Below, piece by piece: positions 34,301 to 41,896 of a DNA stretch of 64,000 bases (position 1 is the stretch's first letter; the number at the start of each line of letters is the position of its first letter). This DNA comes from an uncultured Chloroflexota bacterium (GTDB lineage: Bacteria; Chloroflexota; UBA11872), in assembly GCA_958296175.1 (NCBI GenBank), contig OY282448.1, positions 655,899 through 719,898 on the forward strand, read 5' to 3'. The notes beneath the pieces are model-generated. The model worked only from the letters and a program-made list of their open reading frames with translations. It had not been told where the DNA came from and did not search any database. The position numbers and the translations under genes were made by a program.

Positions 34301-35434
34301 GTGCTCGAGCGGGTCGATGTCCGACATGCCGGTGGCGTAGGCCACCAGGCTGCCGTTGACCGAGCCGCGCGGCGCGGTCAGCATGCCCTGCCCGCGCGCG
34401 TGCGCCATGATCTCGCCGACCAGGAGCAGATAGTCGGCAAACTCGGTCTGCTCGATGATGTCCAGCTCGTAGGCCAGGCGCTCGCGGTAGTCGGCTGGGG
34501 CGTCGGGTCGGCGGCGCGCCAGCCCCTCGCCGGCCAGCTGCGCCAGGCGCTGCCCGGGCGTGACGCCGGCCGGCAGGTCGACGGTGGGCATGGCAATGCG
34601 CCCGAACGGCAGCTCCAGATGGCAGCGCGCGGCGATCACCGCGCTGTTGGCCACGGCGTCGGGCAGATCGTCGAACGCTTGCGCCATGTCGTCCGGCGAC
34701 TTCAAGTGCCAGTCGCCTTCCATCCGCATGCGCTTCGCGTCGGCCATCAGGCTGCCGGTCTGGATGCACAGCAGGATGTCGTGGGCGTCTTTGTCGTCGG
34801 GCGAGACGTAGTGCACGTCGTTGGTCGCCACCGGCGGCAGCCCCAGCCCGCGGGCGATGGCCGGGAGGTGCCGCTCCACGGTGTCCAGTTCGGGAAGGCC
34901 GGAGCGCTGCAGCTCGATGTAGTAGTTCTCGGGCCCAAAGGTGTCGGCGTGCCAGCGCGCCACGGCCTCGGCGCGCTTGAAGTCGTCGTCGGCCAGAGCG
35001 CGCGACACCTCGCCGGCGGGGCAGCCGGACAGGCAGATCAGCCCCTCCGCGTGCTCGGCCAGCAGCTCCCGATCCACGCGCGGCCGGTAGTAGAACCCCT
35101 CCAGGCTGGCCCGCGAGACCATGCGCACCAGGTTGCGGTAGCCGGTCAGGTTCCGAGCCAGCAGCGTCAGGTGATAGGCGCGGCGGTCCAGCGTGGGGTC
35201 GCGGTCGGTGCGCGCTCGCGGCGCCACGTAGACCTCGCAGCCGACGATCGGCCGGATGCCGCGCTCGCGCGCCGCCAGGTAGAAGTCGGCCGCGCCGTAC
35301 ATCGCGCCGTGGTCGGTGAGCGCCACCGCGTCCATGCCAAGCGCGGCCGTGCGGTCGAGCAGATCGGGGATGCGGCAAAAGCCGTCGAGCAGGCTGAACT
35401 CGCTGTGAACGTGAAGATGCGCGAAGCCTGCCAA
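31397..35434 (-). CDS. dnaE: DNA polymerase III alpha subunit, with long low-complexity insert
   Basis: 1345 residues; replicative polymerase. An N-terminal PHP domain is complete (HLHVHSEFSLLDG, DHGAMYGA). The polymerase palm carries PDVDMDF (about residue 395) and KLDVLGLSNF (about 548), with the fingers stretch SHAVSYAVIAYWTAWLK. Helix-hairpin-helix and OB regions follow (up to about 1050). Residues ~1068-1265 are low-complexity Ala/Pro/Asp/Asn repeats (LAADNDNAAAADNGNA and variants), then a conserved C-terminal domain (DLVLVTLRRSPDPSFDIDLL). TTG at 35434 is chosen because GGGAGGGAGG lies about seven bases upstream and the conserved sequence begins at once; an in-frame TTG at 35491 is less likely. 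Confidence 0.95.
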   Translation of the reverse strand: MAGFAHLHVHSEFSLLDGFCRIPDLLDRTAALGMDAVALTDHGAMYGAADFYLAARERGIRPIVGCEVYVAPRARTDRDPTLDRRAYHLTLLARNLTGYRNLVRMVSRASLEGFYYRPRVDRELLAEHAEGLICLSGCPAGEVSRALADDDFKRAEAVARWHADTFGPENYYIELQRSGLPELDTVERHLPAIARGLGLPPVATNDVHYVSPDDKDAHDILLCIQTGSLMADAKRMRMEGDWHLKSPDDMAQAFDDLPDAVANSAVIAARCHLELPFGRIAMPTVDLPAGVTPGQRLAQLAGEGLARRRPDAPADYRERLAYELDIIEQTEFADYLLLVGEIMAHARGQGMLTAPRGSVNGSLVAYATGMSDIDPLEHGIIFERFLTIGRKGSMPDVDMDFPSDRRDEVIDYITQRFGADHVAQIVTFGTLAARAAVRDVGRVLGMEYGLVDRVAKLIPFNPITPFDIDRSLETVPELKGLYQEDDAVRRLLDTARRIEGVARHASTHAAGLVVSSDPLDQHVPLMRSAEGQPVAQFTFQTIEKIGLLKLDVLGLSNFRTIQLALRLVAETAGRQLTPEDIPLDDDAAFALLRRGRTVGVFQLEGAGMTRTLRDLAPTSIGELAAIIALYRPGPMANIETYIERKHGRSEPTYLHPQLELLLRETYGVLVYADQVLLIARELAGYSWDEADNFRKAVGKKIREVLQREHETFVTRCVGRGVPQHVAEQVFELIEPFAGYGFNKSHAVSYAVIAYWTAWLKARYPVQFLTALLDTDAGDVSKVARTRAEADLLGVAVLPPNLNQSGATFQPRDGAIVFGLTAIKNVGEAAVDAIIAARAEGGPFTSLADACARVDLRRAPKRAWDSLIKVGALDSLGERQALLTALEPAMKRGQRAQADRAAGQTTMFGLGQMEEQAEPEFTVVDQPIAAEADRRSWEKALLGLYVTPSPLSDPAVGEQLAASVDVRIYEIEETHNGRSLTVGGIVAGLRSFMTRKGSVMGSVTLEDPPGAIEVVCFPRIWSRISSELETDAVLLATGRVESDGAEARLLADNVYSLAALTPGGADDDARQRPEVVDESPADVTGRGAADGADAAADGNALAADNDNAAAADNGNALAADNGNAAAADNDNAAAADNGKVLAADAPTPEPHTAARAPTGAPAAAAAAAHEPAPPPPPAPESAPPRGGEPAAAGGPSANGARQAAHDVEPSREDARTNGAPAAAAPPRGAKPDAEASAAESAAAVDPPAQTANAARAAAPSDPPSDPPPDLVLVTLRRSPDPSFDIDLLKRLDAAVTAHQGGTPLHLEIVKTDGEAARLRWRTGVQPDAELLGELSAQFGQDAVQAR

Positions 35435-35664
35435 GCCGACCTCCCTCCCAAGCGGCGCGCCGATTCTAGGCAGCCCGCGCCCAGGGGACAACCGCCGGCA
35501 GCCCTGCGAGGCCCGGCTTCCCCTGTCGTTCCCTCCAGCGGCCTGGGTCTAGCCTCGACGTTCCGGCGCACCGCCTGCCCTGTCTGCACCGCCTGCCCCG
35601 CCTGCTCGGCCTGCCCCGGGGTGATGCGGGGGATTCTCGCTGCGGGGACGGAATCCAGCAGGCC

Positions 35665-35751
35665 CGAGGCCGCCTGTGCGGGGACTGGTTGGCTTCTGTG
35701 GTTCGTGAGCAGTGATTGGGGCTGCCGAGGCCGCCTGTGCGGAGACTGGTT
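35665..35751. repeat. Pair of 26-base direct repeats
   Basis: CGAGGCCGCCTGTGCGG(G/A)GA followed by CTGGTT, at 35665-35690 and 35726-35751, one mismatch, 61 bases apart. Confidence 0.65.
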
Positions 35752-35816
35752 CGTCGACACCCGCCCCCCCCCCTCGCTTGGGAGCTGCGCCGCGGTCTCC
35801 GTCCAGAGCAAGCGGC

Positions 35817-35848
35817 GAGGCCGCGGCCCCCTGGGGGGCCGCGGCCTC
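35817..35848 (-). terminator. Long GC palindrome after amtB
   Basis: Two 15-base arms (GAGGCCGCGGCCCCC and its complement) around two bases, about 48 bases after the amtB stop. No T tract follows on the minus strand, so termination would rely on the hairpin alone. Confidence 0.45.
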
Positions 35849-35896
35849 GCGGAGCCGCCGCTCGGCGGTCGGACGGGCGGCTGGCGCCGTTCCGGG

Positions 35897-37315
35897 TTAT
35901 TGCGCCGCGTCGGCGGGGTAGGCCTCCTCGCCGTGCTCCGGCATGTCCAGCCCGGACATCTCCTCGTCGGGCGGCGCCCGCAGGCCCATGGTGTACTTCA
36001 GCGCGTTGAACAGGGCGAAGCCCATAACCAGCGCCCAGAGCACGGCCACGACAGCGGCGATGAGCTGCGCGACGAACTGGATGCCGTTGCCGGCGATGAA
36101 GCCGCTGACGCCGTAGGTGCCATCGGCAAAGATGCCGACGGCCAGCAGGCCCCAGACGCCGGCCACGCCGTGCACCGACGACGCGCCCACCGGGTCGTCG
36201 ATCTTGAGCTTGGTCTCGATGAACGAGGCGCCCCAGAGCATGACGAGGGCGCCGACGACGCCGACGACGATGGCGGCCCAGGGCGCGATGAAGGCGCAGG
36301 GCGCGGTCACCGCCACCAGGCCCGCCAGCGCGCCGTTGGCCGTGTCCGCCGCGCTGATCTTGTTGGTTTGCAGCAGGCGGACGTAGGCCGCCGTCACCGC
36401 CCCGGCCGCGCCGGCCAGGAACGTGTTGGCCATGATGACGGCGATGCGCAGGTCGTTGCCGTTGACCGTGCTGCCGGCGTTGAAGCCGAACCAGCCGAAG
36501 AAGAGGATGAACGTCCCGATGACCACGTAGAGCATGTTGTGGCCGGGGAGCTTGTTCACTTCCCCGTTGGGGCCGTACTTGCCCATGCGCGCGCCGACGG
36601 TGGCGGCGCCGGCCAGGGCCAGCATGCCGCCGATGGTGTGGACGACGCCCGAGCCGGCGAAGTCCACGGCGGCGGCGCCGATCCAGCTTTCCAGCGCATC
36701 ACCGCCCAGCCAGCCGCCGCCCCACATCCAGTGCCCGTAGATGGGGTACACCAGCGCGGTGACCAGGAAGCTGTAGGCCAGGTAGGCCGTCACGCGCGTG
36801 CGTTCGGCCACGGCCCCGGCCACGATGGTGGCGGTGGTGGCGGCGAAGACCATCTGGAAGAACCAGAACCCGATGGTGGAGACGTCGTACGCCTCGTTGA
36901 TGAGGAAAAAGCCCGAGTAGCCGATGAATCCGTTGCCCAGGCTGGTTCCTGCGCCGACGTCCGAGCCGCCGAACATGAATGCGAACCCGAAGGCCCAGAA
37001 CGACAGGCCGGCGGCGGCGAAGTCCAGCATGTTCTTCGTCAGGTAGTTGACCGTGTTCTTGGCGCGGATGAACCCCGCGCCCAGAAGGGCGAACCCCGCC
37101 TGCATGAAGAACACCAGCGCGCCCGAGATCAGCATCCACACGAAGGTGACGCCGGCCGTCGGGTCGGCTTCGATGGTGGCAGCGCCCGAGGGGTCGGCCT
37201 GGGCGAGCACCACCCCGCGCACGATCAGCACCGCCGCGAGCGCCAACAGCACGGCCGCGGCCGCGCGCATCGGCAGCACCCAGCGCGGCGCACCGCGCGT
37301 CCAGAAAAGCGACAT
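35897..37315 (-). CDS. amtB: Ammonium transporter
   Basis: 472 residues. Eleven-helix Amt channel, preceded by an extra hydrophobic N-terminal helix (residues ~16-37) that may be a cleaved signal. Core motifs are intact: FWAFGFAFMFGG, GDALESWIGAAAVDFAGSGVVHTIGG cut short here to the pore region DFAGSGVVHTIGG with the first pore His, and DDPVGASSVHGVAGVWG with the second. The C-terminal tail (LGLRAPPDEEMSGLDMPEHG) is the regulatory GlnK-contact type. No glnK/glnB gene is adjacent. ATG at 37315 with GGGAG upstream. Confidence 0.96.
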   Translation of the reverse strand: MSLFWTRGAPRWVLPMRAAAAVLLALAAVLIVRGVVLAQADPSGAATIEADPTAGVTFVWMLISGALVFFMQAGFALLGAGFIRAKNTVNYLTKNMLDFAAAGLSFWAFGFAFMFGGSDVGAGTSLGNGFIGYSGFFLINEAYDVSTIGFWFFQMVFAATTATIVAGAVAERTRVTAYLAYSFLVTALVYPIYGHWMWGGGWLGGDALESWIGAAAVDFAGSGVVHTIGGMLALAGAATVGARMGKYGPNGEVNKLPGHNMLYVVIGTFILFFGWFGFNAGSTVNGNDLRIAVIMANTFLAGAAGAVTAAYVRLLQTNKISAADTANGALAGLVAVTAPCAFIAPWAAIVVGVVGALVMLWGASFIETKLKIDDPVGASSVHGVAGVWGLLAVGIFADGTYGVSGFIAGNGIQFVAQLIAAVVAVLWALVMGFALFNALKYTMGLRAPPDEEMSGLDMPEHGEEAYPADAAQ

Positions 37316-37632
37316 TGGTTGCGTTACTCCCGTTGGGTAGAGAAAAGGGTCGAACGAACACCCCAGCCCCATCGCCTTGGGATCGCACATCGCCACGTGC
37401 CGCGGTTTGGGCGCCTGGCGCCGCACCTGCCGTGGCTGCCCCTGGTGCGCGCGCGCCCCGCGGAGATGCGTCCTCGATCTCCGCGTTCTGGACTCTACAT
37501 AGGCAGGGGGCAGCGCTCCCACGGGCCGCAGGCGGCCGCCATCCTAACGCGCCAATCCCGCCCGCCGCAACCATTCCTCCCGCCCCGCCGCGGCACGAGG
37601 GCGGCGGTGCGCGCCCATACGGTCGTTCCCCG
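37316..37632. other. Intergenic region amtB / FabL-like gene
   Basis: No gene seen. On the minus strand TTGCGG-18-TAGGAT (37570-37541) is a possible amtB promoter, which would give a ~220-base leader. Confidence 0.35.
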
Positions 37633-38436
37633 CTACATCACCAGGTTTTCGCCGCCGTCCACGCCGATCACGTTGCCGGTGATCCAGGCTGCGCCGTCCA
37701 GCGACAGCACGGCAATGGCGCGCGCCACGTCCTCGGGCTGCGTCAGGCGCTGCCCGGGGTTCATGCGCCGCGCCTGGGTCAGCATGGCCTCGTGGCCGGG
37801 AATCTTGCGCAGGGCCTGGGTATCGGTCACGCCCGCGCGGATGGCGTTGGCCGCAATCCCGCGCGGCCCCAGCTCCACGGCCAGCTGGCGCACGTGCTGC
37901 TCCAGGCTGGCCTTGGCCGCGCCCACGGGGCCGTAGGCCGGCCAGATGGTGGTGGTGCCGGCGCTGGTCATGGCAAAGATGCGCGACCCCCGCCGCAGCA
38001 GGCCGCGCCCCGCCAGGTCCTGCGACCAGTAGACCAGCGTGTGGGACATCAGGTCGAGCGTCATGTCCATCTGCTTGGCGGTGACTCCCGCCGCCCCTTC
38101 GCTTCCCACGTAGGGCACGGTGGTGCCGAAGGCGATGGAGTGCATCAGCACTCGCAGCGGCGGGTCGCCGCCGTGCAGCTCGCCGCCGACCGCGTCCAGG
38201 ACGCGCGCGCGCATCCTGGGGTCGCCCGCGTTTACGTTGAAGAACCGCGCGGTTCGCCCGCAGGCCTCGACGTCGCGCGCCACCGCTTCGGCGGCCGGCA
38301 GGGTGTTGCGCCGGTCGAAGTGCACGCCCACGATGTCCATGCCGCAGGCCGCCAGATAGCGGGCGGTTGCAGCGCCAAACCCGCTGGACGCGCCCAACAC
38401 CAGCGCCCAGCCATCGAGCCGCGGCGGTTCACTCAT
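37633..38436 (-). CDS. Short-chain dehydrogenase, FabL-like enoyl-ACP reductase
   Basis: 267 residues. Rossmann start with WALVLGASSGFGAATARYLA. The catalytic spacing is Y-x6-K (AYGPVGAAKASLEQHVRQLA), as in FabI/FabL enoyl-ACP reductases rather than Y-x3-K of ordinary SDRs. The C-terminal part (IRAGVTDTQALRKIPGHE, RRMNPGQRLTQPEDVARA, VDGGENLVM) resembles FabL. It would reduce enoyl-ACP in fatty acid elongation. ATG at 38436 with GAGAGGG upstream. It stands alone between amtB and a divergent redox operon, not in a fab cluster. Confidence 0.78.
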   Translation of the reverse strand: MSEPPRLDGWALVLGASSGFGAATARYLAACGMDIVGVHFDRRNTLPAAEAVARDVEACGRTARFFNVNAGDPRMRARVLDAVGGELHGGDPPLRVLMHSIAFGTTVPYVGSEGAAGVTAKQMDMTLDLMSHTLVYWSQDLAGRGLLRRGSRIFAMTSAGTTTIWPAYGPVGAAKASLEQHVRQLAVELGPRGIAANAIRAGVTDTQALRKIPGHEAMLTQARRMNPGQRLTQPEDVARAIAVLSLDGAAWITGNVIGVDGGENLVM

Positions 38437-38647
38437 CGGGACCCTCTCGACACCTGCTGCCCACGGCATCCTAACGTGCAAGCCGCCCCTCGGGGCGCCG
38501 GACTGGCCGCACCGGACGCCAGACCCGCCGCCGCCGTCCCTGCGGCCGGCGGTGCGGCCGGCGGTGCGTCCGGCGGCGGCGCTGGGTCCAGCGGGCGCCT
38601 GCGGGCGCGGCCGAGGCGCCGGGCCGCGCCGAGTCTCGGCGGCGGGC

Positions 38648-38663
38648 GTACTCTAGGGAGTAC
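38648..38663. promoter_or_regulatory. Palindromic operator-like site before the redox operon
   Basis: GTACTC-TAGG-GAGTAC, perfect 6-base arms, 22 bases upstream of the ATG at 38685 and overlapping where a promoter or leader should be. It suggests control by a dimeric regulator that is not encoded nearby. Confidence 0.45.
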
Positions 38664-38684
38664 ACGCACACGAGGGACGTAGGC

Positions 38685-40256
38685 ATGTACGACGCTCGTA
38701 CAGGAATCGGGCAGCTGTTGCGGCGGGAAGCGCGGCCGGCGCTGGCCGGCGCACTTGCGGCGGCGCTGGCGTTCGGGGCAACCGAGCTGTTCGCCGGGCT
38801 GGTGACGGGCGGCCCGTCGCTGATCGTGGCCGTTGGCGGCTCGGTGATCGACCTCTCGCCGAAATTCGCCCGCGATTTCGCCATTGCGGTCTTTGGGGTC
38901 AACGACAAGCTCGCGCTGCTGCTTGGGATCGTGGCCATTGGCATTGGTCTGGGCGCGGTGCTGGGCGTGGTGGGTCAGCGGCGGTTCTGGGTGGCGCAGC
39001 TGGGCTTTGTCGCGTTTGGCGTGGCGGCGGCCGCGGCCGGGGTCGCAGACCCCTTGCTTTCGCCGCTGATGGCGCTGGTGGGGGCCGCGCTGGCGGTGGT
39101 GCTGGGCCTCGGCTCGCTGGCGCTGCTGCTGCGCGCGCTGTCGGAGTCGCCGCCGCTGCCGGCGCGCGACCCGCGCTTGCTGGAGTTCAGCCGGCGGACG
39201 TTCCTGCGCCTGGCCGGCGTGGTTGCGCTGGCGGCGGCGGGAACCGCGGCCGGCGGGCGCGTGCTGATCGAGCGCACGCGCATGGTCACCCAGAGCATCG
39301 AAGACGTGATTCTGCCGCCGCCGCGCGACGCCGCGGCGCCCGTGCCCGCCACGGCCGATCTCGGCGTGGAGGGCGTCGGCCCCATCGTCACGCCGAACGA
39401 GGATTTCTACCGCATCGACACCGCGCTGCACATTCCGCGCGCCGACCTGGCGACCTGGCGGCTCAGCATCGAGGGCCTGGTGGATCGGCCCTATCAACTC
39501 ACCTACGACGAGCTGCTGGCCATGCCCCAGGTCGAGCGCCACGTCACCCTGTGCTGCGTCTCGAACATGGTGGGCGGCGATCTGGTGGACAACGCCAAGT
39601 GGCAGGGCGTGCGGCTGACCGAGCTGCTGGACCGCGCCGGCCTGCAACCGGACGCCACGCAGGTCGTGGGCTTGTCCATCGACGAGTTCACGGTGGGGTT
39701 CCCCGTGGAGACGGTCTACGACGGGCGCGACGCTCTGGTGGCCGTGGCCATGAACGGCGAGCCGCTCCCCCTGGAACACGGCTTCCCGGCGCGGCTGGTG
39801 GTGGCGGGGCTGTACGGCTATGTCTCGGCCACCAAGTGGCTGGACGCCATCATCCTGAACCGGCTGGAGGAGTTCGACGCCTATTGGATCCCGCGGGGCT
39901 GGGCCAAGGAAGCCCCCATCAAGACGCAATCGCGCATCGACGTGCCGCGGCTGGGCGAAACCGTGCAGGCCGGCCGCCGCGTCATCGCCGGCGTGGCCTG
40001 GGCGCAGAACCGCGGCATTTCCAAGGTCGAGGTGCAGCTGGACGGCGGCCACTGGCTGCCGGTGCAGCTGGGCGAGGCGATTTCCAAGGACACCTGGCGC
40101 CAGTGGATGATGCCCTGGGACGCCGTGCAGGGGCGCCACATCCTGCGCGTGCGCGCCACCGACGCCGCGGGCGAAACCCAAACTGGCGAAGACCGCCCGC
40201 CCGCCCCCGACGGCGCCACCGGCTATCACACGCTGATCGTGGACGTGGAGGCATAA
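38685..40256 (+). CDS. Membrane-anchored molybdopterin oxidoreductase (sulfite oxidase family)
   Basis: 523 residues. About four N-terminal membrane helices (residues ~18-150) precede a twin-arginine-like RRTFLRLAG (about 168) and a sulfite-oxidase-fold Moco domain. The Moco-ligating Cys is in TLCCVSNMVGGDL (about 289); GLYGYVSATKWL and a C-terminal Ig-like dimerisation domain (AQNRGISKVEVQLDG) complete it. The active domain should face outward. The substrate is unknown: relatives oxidise sulfite, while the YedY/MsrP branch reduces methionine sulfoxide. ATG at 38685 with GAGGG upstream. Two haem-type proteins follow and are probable redox partners. Confidence 0.88.
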   Translation: MYDARTGIGQLLRREARPALAGALAAALAFGATELFAGLVTGGPSLIVAVGGSVIDLSPKFARDFAIAVFGVNDKLALLLGIVAIGIGLGAVLGVVGQRRFWVAQLGFVAFGVAAAAAGVADPLLSPLMALVGAALAVVLGLGSLALLLRALSESPPLPARDPRLLEFSRRTFLRLAGVVALAAAGTAAGGRVLIERTRMVTQSIEDVILPPPRDAAAPVPATADLGVEGVGPIVTPNEDFYRIDTALHIPRADLATWRLSIEGLVDRPYQLTYDELLAMPQVERHVTLCCVSNMVGGDLVDNAKWQGVRLTELLDRAGLQPDATQVVGLSIDEFTVGFPVETVYDGRDALVAVAMNGEPLPLEHGFPARLVVAGLYGYVSATKWLDAIILNRLEEFDAYWIPRGWAKEAPIKTQSRIDVPRLGETVQAGRRVIAGVAWAQNRGISKVEVQLDGGHWLPVQLGEAISKDTWRQWMMPWDAVQGRHILRVRATDAAGETQTGEDRPPAPDGATGYHTLIVDVEA

Positions 40257-40292
40257 CGGGGGAGTGGGGAATTTCGGATTGCCTCTGGAGGA

Positions 40293-41240
40293 TTGGGGGC
40301 GCGGGGCGGGGCGCTAGGCCCGGCGCGGCGACGGGGCCGGGGCGCGCCGTCTGGTCGTGAGCGCGGCGTCCTCGACCCCGGCCGGCGGCGGGTAAGGGAG
40401 CCCGCGCGGCCGGGCGGGCGGCGGCGGGTCTTCGGCGCCCCGGCCGCCGGCGCTGCCGCGGCGGCGCTGGTTGCCGTCATCGTCGTCAACGCGCCGCCGC
40501 CGGACGCCGAGGCGGCCGACGGGGCGCTCGTCCCCATCGCCAGCGTGTTTGCAATGCTGGAAGCGGAAAACGACGCGGTCCGCGAGCTGTGGACCACGTC
40601 GATAGTGGGCGCTGGCACGGCGCGCGGGCTGGCCTTCGACAAGGACTGGCGGGAACCCGGCGTCGACGCCGGCCCCCTGCCCGCCCTGTTCCTGCGCGAG
40701 ACGGCGGAGAGCCTGCGCCGCAACCCTGCGCCCCTCTATCTCTTTCTGGGGTCCGACTTTCCGGTGAACGACGCCAACAAGTTCAGCGGCGCGCAGCAGG
40801 CGTACTTTGCCGCGATCGAGCAGACCGGCAACCCGCAGTTCTTTCTGGACGAGGACATCCAGATGTACTCCGCCATGTTCGCCGATATTGCGGTGGCCGA
40901 ACCCTGCGTCACTTGTCATAACAATGACCCGGAGTCTCCCAAGACCGACTGGAAGCTGGGCGACCTGATGGGCGCGACGACGTGGTCGTATCCCAACCCC
41001 GAGGTCCCCATGCCCGAGGCGCTGGCGCTGCTGGGAGCGCTGCGGCAGGCGGTCCGCGACGCCTACGAGGCGTATCTGGCCAAAGCCGCGACGTTTGCCA
41101 ACCCGCCCGCCGTGGGCGAGAACTGGCCGGCGGACGGCTACGCCGTGCCCTCCGCCGACGCCTTCATGCGGGAGGTGGAGCTGCGGGCGTCTGCCGGCAC
41201 CATGCGCGCGCTGCTGGGGTTTGGACGTCCCGCCGAGTGA
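40293..41240 (+). CDS. Tll0287-like (DUF3365) haem protein with CxxCH
   Basis: 315 residues from TTG 40293; the start is uncertain because the first ~50 residues are an Arg/Gly-rich run of doubtful reality. One membrane helix follows (AAAAALVAVIVVN). The outer domain matches the DUF3365/Tll0287 sensor type: LGSDFPVNDANKFSGAQQAY, then CVTCHNNDPESPKTDWKLGD with a single CxxCH c-type haem site (about residue 205). Such domains bind haem with PAS-like folds and sense or carry electrons. It lies 37 bases after the Moco oxidoreductase, and its stop overlaps the next start. Confidence 0.75.
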   Translation: MGARGGALGPARRRGRGAPSGRERGVLDPGRRRVREPARPGGRRRVFGAPAAGAAAAALVAVIVVNAPPPDAEAADGALVPIASVFAMLEAENDAVRELWTTSIVGAGTARGLAFDKDWREPGVDAGPLPALFLRETAESLRRNPAPLYLFLGSDFPVNDANKFSGAQQAYFAAIEQTGNPQFFLDEDIQMYSAMFADIAVAEPCVTCHNNDPESPKTDWKLGDLMGATTWSYPNPEVPMPEALALLGALRQAVRDAYEAYLAKAATFANPPAVGENWPADGYAVPSADAFMREVELRASAGTMRALLGFGRPAE

Positions 41241-41803
41241 CGACGGGCGGGCGGGCCGAACGACGCGCCGCCCCCAGGCCGCGCGTGCGCCTGGACGGCC
41301 TGGCGCCGCGCCGGCTGTCCCACTGGCGCTGGCGGCTGGCCCACTGGCGCTGGCGGCTGGCCGGCGCGGCGCTGGTGCTGGCCTACGTCATTCAAGACGC
41401 CGCCGGGCTCCGCTGGGAATGGCTGGCGCAGCTCCAAACCATCGACGCGTACAAATACGCGACCGGCGCGTGCATGGCCGTGTACGTCGGCTGGCAGTGG
41501 TACCTGTTCCTGGCGCGGTTCCGGGGCGCGGGCGTCCGCCGCCTGCTGGTGCTCCACCAACGCAGCGGCGTGTTCGCACCCGTCCTTTTCTACAGCCACA
41601 GTGTGCAGATCGGCTACGGCTACCTGGCGGTGCTGAGTTGGATTCTCCTGGCCAACACGCTCGTAGGCGCCGCCAACCCGCGCGGGACCACGATTCGCCG
41701 CAGGGCCTACACGGCCTCCTGGCTGGCAGCCCACGTGCTGCTGGCCGTGCTGCTGGTCATTCTGGGCCTCTTCCACGCTTATATCGCCGTCTACTACTCC
41801 TAG
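41237..41803 (+). CDS. His-containing membrane protein, possible b-type haem partner
   Basis: 188 residues, GTG overlapping the preceding stop (41237-41240). Not recognised as a named family. A basic start contains a duplicated 7-residue unit (HWRWRLA twice, from two 21-base copies at 41321-41362). Four hydrophobic helices follow, with His residues at VLHQRSGVFAP, FYSHSVQIGYG, AAHVLLAVLLV and LFHAYIAVYYS, a pattern that could ligate one or two b haems as in MsrQ/ferric-reductase-type proteins. Context with a Moco enzyme and a c-type haem protein supports electron transfer. Confidence 0.65.
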   Translation: MTTGGRAERRAAPRPRVRLDGLAPRRLSHWRWRLAHWRWRLAGAALVLAYVIQDAAGLRWEWLAQLQTIDAYKYATGACMAVYVGWQWYLFLARFRGAGVRRLLVLHQRSGVFAPVLFYSHSVQIGYGYLAVLSWILLANTLVGAANPRGTTIRRRAYTASWLAAHVLLAVLLVILGLFHAYIAVYYS

Positions 41804-41839
41804 CGGCGGCGGCGGGCGTCCGAGGGAGGCCGGCGGGGA

Positions 41840-41871
41840 ATCGGTCTGTCAGGGGATCGGTCTGTCAGGGG
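41840..41871. repeat. Two 16-base tandem repeats
   Basis: ATCGGTCTGTCAGGGG twice in direct succession, followed by decaying GGTCGGTC copies up to about 41895. Confidence 0.7.
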
Positions 41872-41896
41872 GGCGGTCGGTCGGGGAGACGGTTGG

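Larger units (their letters stand above)
35435..35896. other. Intergenic region dnaE / amtB
   Basis: No gene seen. It holds two 26-base direct repeats (35665-35690, 35726-35751), a run of 11 C at about 35763-35773, and a long palindrome (35817-35848) after amtB. The dnaE promoter should lie in the left half, but I see no convincing boxes. Confidence 0.5.

Noticed and set aside
31523..37936. A 2137-codon open frame on the plus strand
   Set aside because: It runs antisense through dnaE and amtB. Its sequence is His/Gln/Arg/Val-rich, as expected for the complement of high-G+C coding DNA, and shows no domain.
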